A stretch of DNA of 64,000 nt from NCBI GenBank assembly GCA_031296935.1, contig JAVDPD010000023.1, positions 34,674-98,673 of the forward strand, given 5' to 3'. This document shows, piece by piece, positions 61,797 through 64,000 of this stretch; the stretch's first letter is position 1, and each line of letters begins with the position of its first letter. This DNA comes from Cerasicoccus maritimus (GTDB taxonomy: Bacteria > Verrucomicrobiota > Verrucomicrobiia > Opitutales > Cerasicoccaceae). Below the pieces are notes generated by a model. The model had not been told where the DNA came from and searched no databases. It worked only from the letters and a program-made list of their open reading frames with translations. The translations under genes were made by a program, and so were the position numbers.

Positions 61797-62342
61797 TCAG
61801 CTGCTGACGCGGTGGTTGCGCAGCACAAACTGCGCAGAGATGATGTAGTTGGTGTTGGTGGTGGTCAGGACCTTACGCTCCATCATCGCTTCCAGCTGGA
61901 CTCGTTTGGCTTCGATGGTGCTGGTGGTCTCTGCCCCGCGGAAGGTATAGAAATTCATGTCGAACGCTACGATGTCATCCAGAAGGATATCGCGCACGCC
62001 CGTGCCGACTTGGCGGTAGAGCAGGCCCGCGCTTGAGCTGTAGGTGTAGGTCACCGTTTGCGTGGTGCCGTCGGAGGTGAGGGTGTCGATGGACAGCACG
62101 GTGTCGCTCAGGCTGTTGACTTGGGTGGCGCCGCGCAGGTCGCGGGCAAACGTCTCCAACATGAGACGGCTGTTTTCGTTCATCGTCTGGTAGTTGATGA
62201 GCGACGTGGAGCTGCGCGAGAGTGCGACCACGGAGGAGGTGGCGATGGTGACGAAAAATCCCATCACCGCCGTGACGATGAGCATTTCGGCGAGACTGAA
62301 GCCCTTGCGGCGGGCTTTAGAGTGTGCGGTAGTAGTAGTCAT
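61797..62342 (-). CDS. PilW/GspJ-like minor pilin
   Basis: From ATG 62342 the 181-residue protein has the cleavage site before FSLAEMLIVTAVMGFFVTIA, then SLINYQTMNENSRLMLETFA, characteristic of GspJ/PilW proteins. It overlaps the upstream PilV-like gene by 26 bases (44 if the ATG at 62360 is used). Confidence 0.8.
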   Translation of the reverse strand: MTTTTAHSKARRKGFSLAEMLIVTAVMGFFVTIATSSVVALSRSSTSLINYQTMNENSRLMLETFARDLRGATQVNSLSDTVLSIDTLTSDGTTQTVTYTYSSSAGLLYRQVGTGVRDILLDDIVAFDMNFYTFRGAETTSTIEAKRVQLEAMMERKVLTTTNTNYIISAQFVLRNHRVSS

Positions 62343-62754
62343 AGAGCCCGTCTTTGGCAAAGCCAGTAGTCATTTCAAGTTCGCGATCGCGGCCGCTGTT
62401 CACCCAACTCGCGGACACGACGACTTGGACGCGGTCGGTTCCGTTGGAGGTGATTGCGCGCACGAAAGTGTAGCGGTCGCGGTAGGTGCTGGCCAGGGAG
62501 CCTTCCAGCGTAATGGTTTCTTTGGCAGGGAGGGCGGAAATATCTGTCCAATTCAGCGTGCGCATGCGCTCAATTTCTGATTGGAGTAACTGTGTGACGC
62601 GGGCTTGGTCGCGGGCTTCTTCAACGATGTCAAAACCAGTCTTCATGCCGCTGAAGGCACCCGTGAAAATGATGCCGGCCAGTGTCATGCCCACGACCAG
62701 CTCGACCAGTGTAAAGCCGCGATTCTTGTCTTCGAATCTGGGGGAGCGATTCAT
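62317..62754 (-). CDS. PilV/GspI-like minor pilin
   Basis: The 145-residue protein has a short leader and cleavage before FTLVELVVGMTLAGIIFTGA, then QARVTQLLQSEIERMRTLNW. It is first in the minor-pilin operon (PilV-PilW-PilX-unknown). Such proteins prime pilus or pseudopilus assembly. Confidence 0.8.
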   Translation of the reverse strand: MNRSPRFEDKNRGFTLVELVVGMTLAGIIFTGAFSGMKTGFDIVEEARDQARVTQLLQSEIERMRTLNWTDISALPAKETITLEGSLASTYRDRYTFVRAITSNGTDRVQVVVSASWVNSGRDRELEMTTGFAKDGLYDYYYRTL

Positions 62755-63266
62755 GGTTTTAATTCTAAAGTAGAATAAAAACGTGCGAAGTGGTTTTCTG
62801 AGAGCTGGGGCAACTTTCCGTCAACTAGTCCTAATTTTGACTAAGGAATTCTACTCGATTTGTTTACGTGGGCTTATGTATTAGGGCTATATGGCCCTAT
62901 TTCTGTGTCTTGGAATAGTAAAAATTCCTGTCTCTTTACGCTTTAGGAGAGATAGGGGATGCCGAATTAAGCTATTCGGTGAAGGTGACTATCTGGTTTG
63001 TGGGGTAAATGCCCGTCACACTAGTGGTAAATGACTAGAAGGGGCTGTGATAGCCCATTAGTGGAGGTGCGGTGCGTCGTCTACTGTTCTAATGAGAGGG
63101 ACGGAAATGCAGGGGATTTCCGTCGTTCCTTTGTTACGGTTTTCTTAAAAATATTATGTGATAAGCGCCCAATCCCTTTATTGATCGGGATTGGCGCGTT
63201 GGATCTATCCAAATTTATACCATTTCTGGCAGTTTTCTGCCCATGTTGAGTAGTCGCGGATTGCGC
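62755..63266. other. Intergenic region before the minor-pilin operon
   Basis: The first 120 bases are AT-rich and probably hold the operon promoter. Two weak hairpins were noted: TAGGGC-TATATG-GCCCTA near 62881 and CCAATCCC...GGGATTGG at 63169-63194. No convincing gene was found; a 72-codon open frame at 63031 has no features of a real protein. Confidence 0.5.
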
Positions 63267-63809
63267 TTAATCCTTTGGGTAGAGCCAGCGATGAAACAGG
63301 CGCGAGAGCAGGGGCATGACCGCAAAAGTCATGAGGCCGCTGATGACCGGCACTGTGCACAGCAAGCGCAGCCACATCGGGAGCTCCCGAACAAACGGCA
63401 TCATGAAGAAAAAGACAAGGTTGAGCGTCGGGTAAACGCCCAGAAACGCCAGCACGAACATCTTCCATTTCGGCGGAGGCGACAGATTAGGGGAGGGCAG
63501 ATTGAGCCAAGGCTCTAGTCCGCCAACTTTGCGAATCTTCTGCTCAGTCACTAAATCTCCGACGCGGGCGTAGAGCGCCTTTTTTTCGGCGGACTGGCAC
63601 CAGGCGGAAAAATTTTCCGCCGAGTCGAACGTGAACACTACTTCGAATTCGCCGGGTGTATTGCCATCTTCGGTTTCGATTGCGCGACTGGTCACAAAGC
63701 CGGGAAACTTCGACGAGGCATCGCGTACCTCGCGCAGCCATTGCTCCAATTCGGCTTCTTTACCGGGCTTGGCGGTGCGGGAAACGAAAACCGTGACGGG
63801 TTCTGGCAT
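63267..63809 (-). CDS. Antibiotic-biosynthesis-monooxygenase-fold protein with membrane tail
   Basis: The 180-residue protein begins with an ABM ferredoxin-like domain (VTVFVSRTAKPGKEAELEQW, FPGFVTSRAIE, FSAWCQSAEKKALYARVGD). It ends in two membrane helices (MFVLAFLGVYPTLNLVFFFM and LRLLCTVPVISGLMTFAVM). Several bacterial proteins have this ABM plus two-helix layout, with unknown substrate. The last 190 bases of the window show no gene. Confidence 0.75.
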   Translation of the reverse strand: MPEPVTVFVSRTAKPGKEAELEQWLREVRDASSKFPGFVTSRAIETEDGNTPGEFEVVFTFDSAENFSAWCQSAEKKALYARVGDLVTEQKIRKVGGLEPWLNLPSPNLSPPPKWKMFVLAFLGVYPTLNLVFFFMMPFVRELPMWLRLLCTVPVISGLMTFAVMPLLSRLFHRWLYPKD

Positions 63810-64000
63810 GCGGATAAAAAGCGGTTAAGGGCGTGAAAAGACTCGTGACTACCCCAAGTAAGCAGCATGCCCGCTCCCGAGGCGACAAAAAATCGGTCGC
63901 CGCGCGTGATAAGTCGTTGAGCTCCAACGCAGATTAATAGTGAGAGCTACTCACTAATAAAATGCTCGTGCGTTCACTTTTTTGTTGGCGGAAAATGGCG

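Noticed and set aside
31134-62889. Shared CCATATA...GCCCTA motif upstream of both pilin loci
   Set aside because: Present near 31134 (plus) and near 62889 (minus), but short, AT-rich and at different distances from the genes; chance cannot be excluded.
63031-63249. 72-codon open frame
   Set aside because: No start context, no domain and odd composition in an intergenic region.
1-64000. tRNA, rRNA or CRISPR arrays
   Set aside because: No tRNA T-arm patterns, rRNA segments or regularly spaced repeats were recognised on reading; a covariance search would be needed to be certain.

Overview
This GC-rich window looks like chromosome of a free-living member of the Verrucomicrobiota, most likely class Opitutae. 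The inference rests on a combination of gene types: a PEP-CTERM surface protein, several prepilin-type proteins, an OmcB-like lipoprotein built of repeated beta domains, a fused Ser/Thr kinase followed by an ECF sigma factor, oleAB, and a mmdADCB sodium pump with a CoA-transferase. No rRNA, tRNA or CRISPR array was seen, so placement is by gene content only.

Layout. 0-5.6 kb: a sodium-pumping methylmalonyl-CoA decarboxylase operon (order A-D-C-B) plus a succinate/propionyl-CoA transferase, a module for making propionate from succinate. 5.6-9.4 kb: a large secreted beta-helix protein flanked by two copies of a TAG-repeat plus terminator element. 9.4-16.2 kb: a zinc-type ABC importer, PriA and an OmcB-like lipoprotein. 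16.4-25.7 kb: a divergent Fur-family protein and a TPR protein, then an accessory stretch with a decayed IS, an integrase remnant, foldback elements, modular palindromic repeats, broken toxin-antitoxin genes, a PEP-CTERM protein and oleA-oleB. 24.4-30.8 kb: housekeeping genes (zinc-ribbon protein, SugE/Gdx exporter, FtsY, NusB, RibH, an inositol-monophosphatase-family enzyme, LysA).

31.2-35.7 kb: two pseudopilins and assorted enzymes, with two copies of a 161-bp MITE and an IS remnant. 35.8-39.2 kb: kinase and sigma factor. 39.3-43.4 kb: leuA, with a probable leucine-rich leader peptide and attenuator, then a small membrane protein, a sirtuin and a lipoprotein. 43.5-51.2 kb: an exonuclease/phosphatase-family protein and the conserved circularly permuted ATP-grasp/alpha-E, transglutaminase (two) and DUF2126 gene set, of unknown product.

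51.3-58.9 kb is the most interesting region: an NAD and ADP-ribose island, pncB-nrtR-pncA-NADAR-Nudix-vault/SPFH-like protein-PARG-ADP-ribosylglycohydrolase-KptA, all on one strand. Palindromes of the form GTGTA-N5-TACAC precede pncB (one) and pncA (two) and are probable NrtR operators. NAD salvage enzymes, a set of ADP-ribose-removing enzymes and a protein resembling the major vault protein shoulder domain would thus be co-regulated by NAD status. The window closes with a minor-pilin operon (PilV/PilW/PilX-like) and a membrane-anchored monooxygenase-fold protein.
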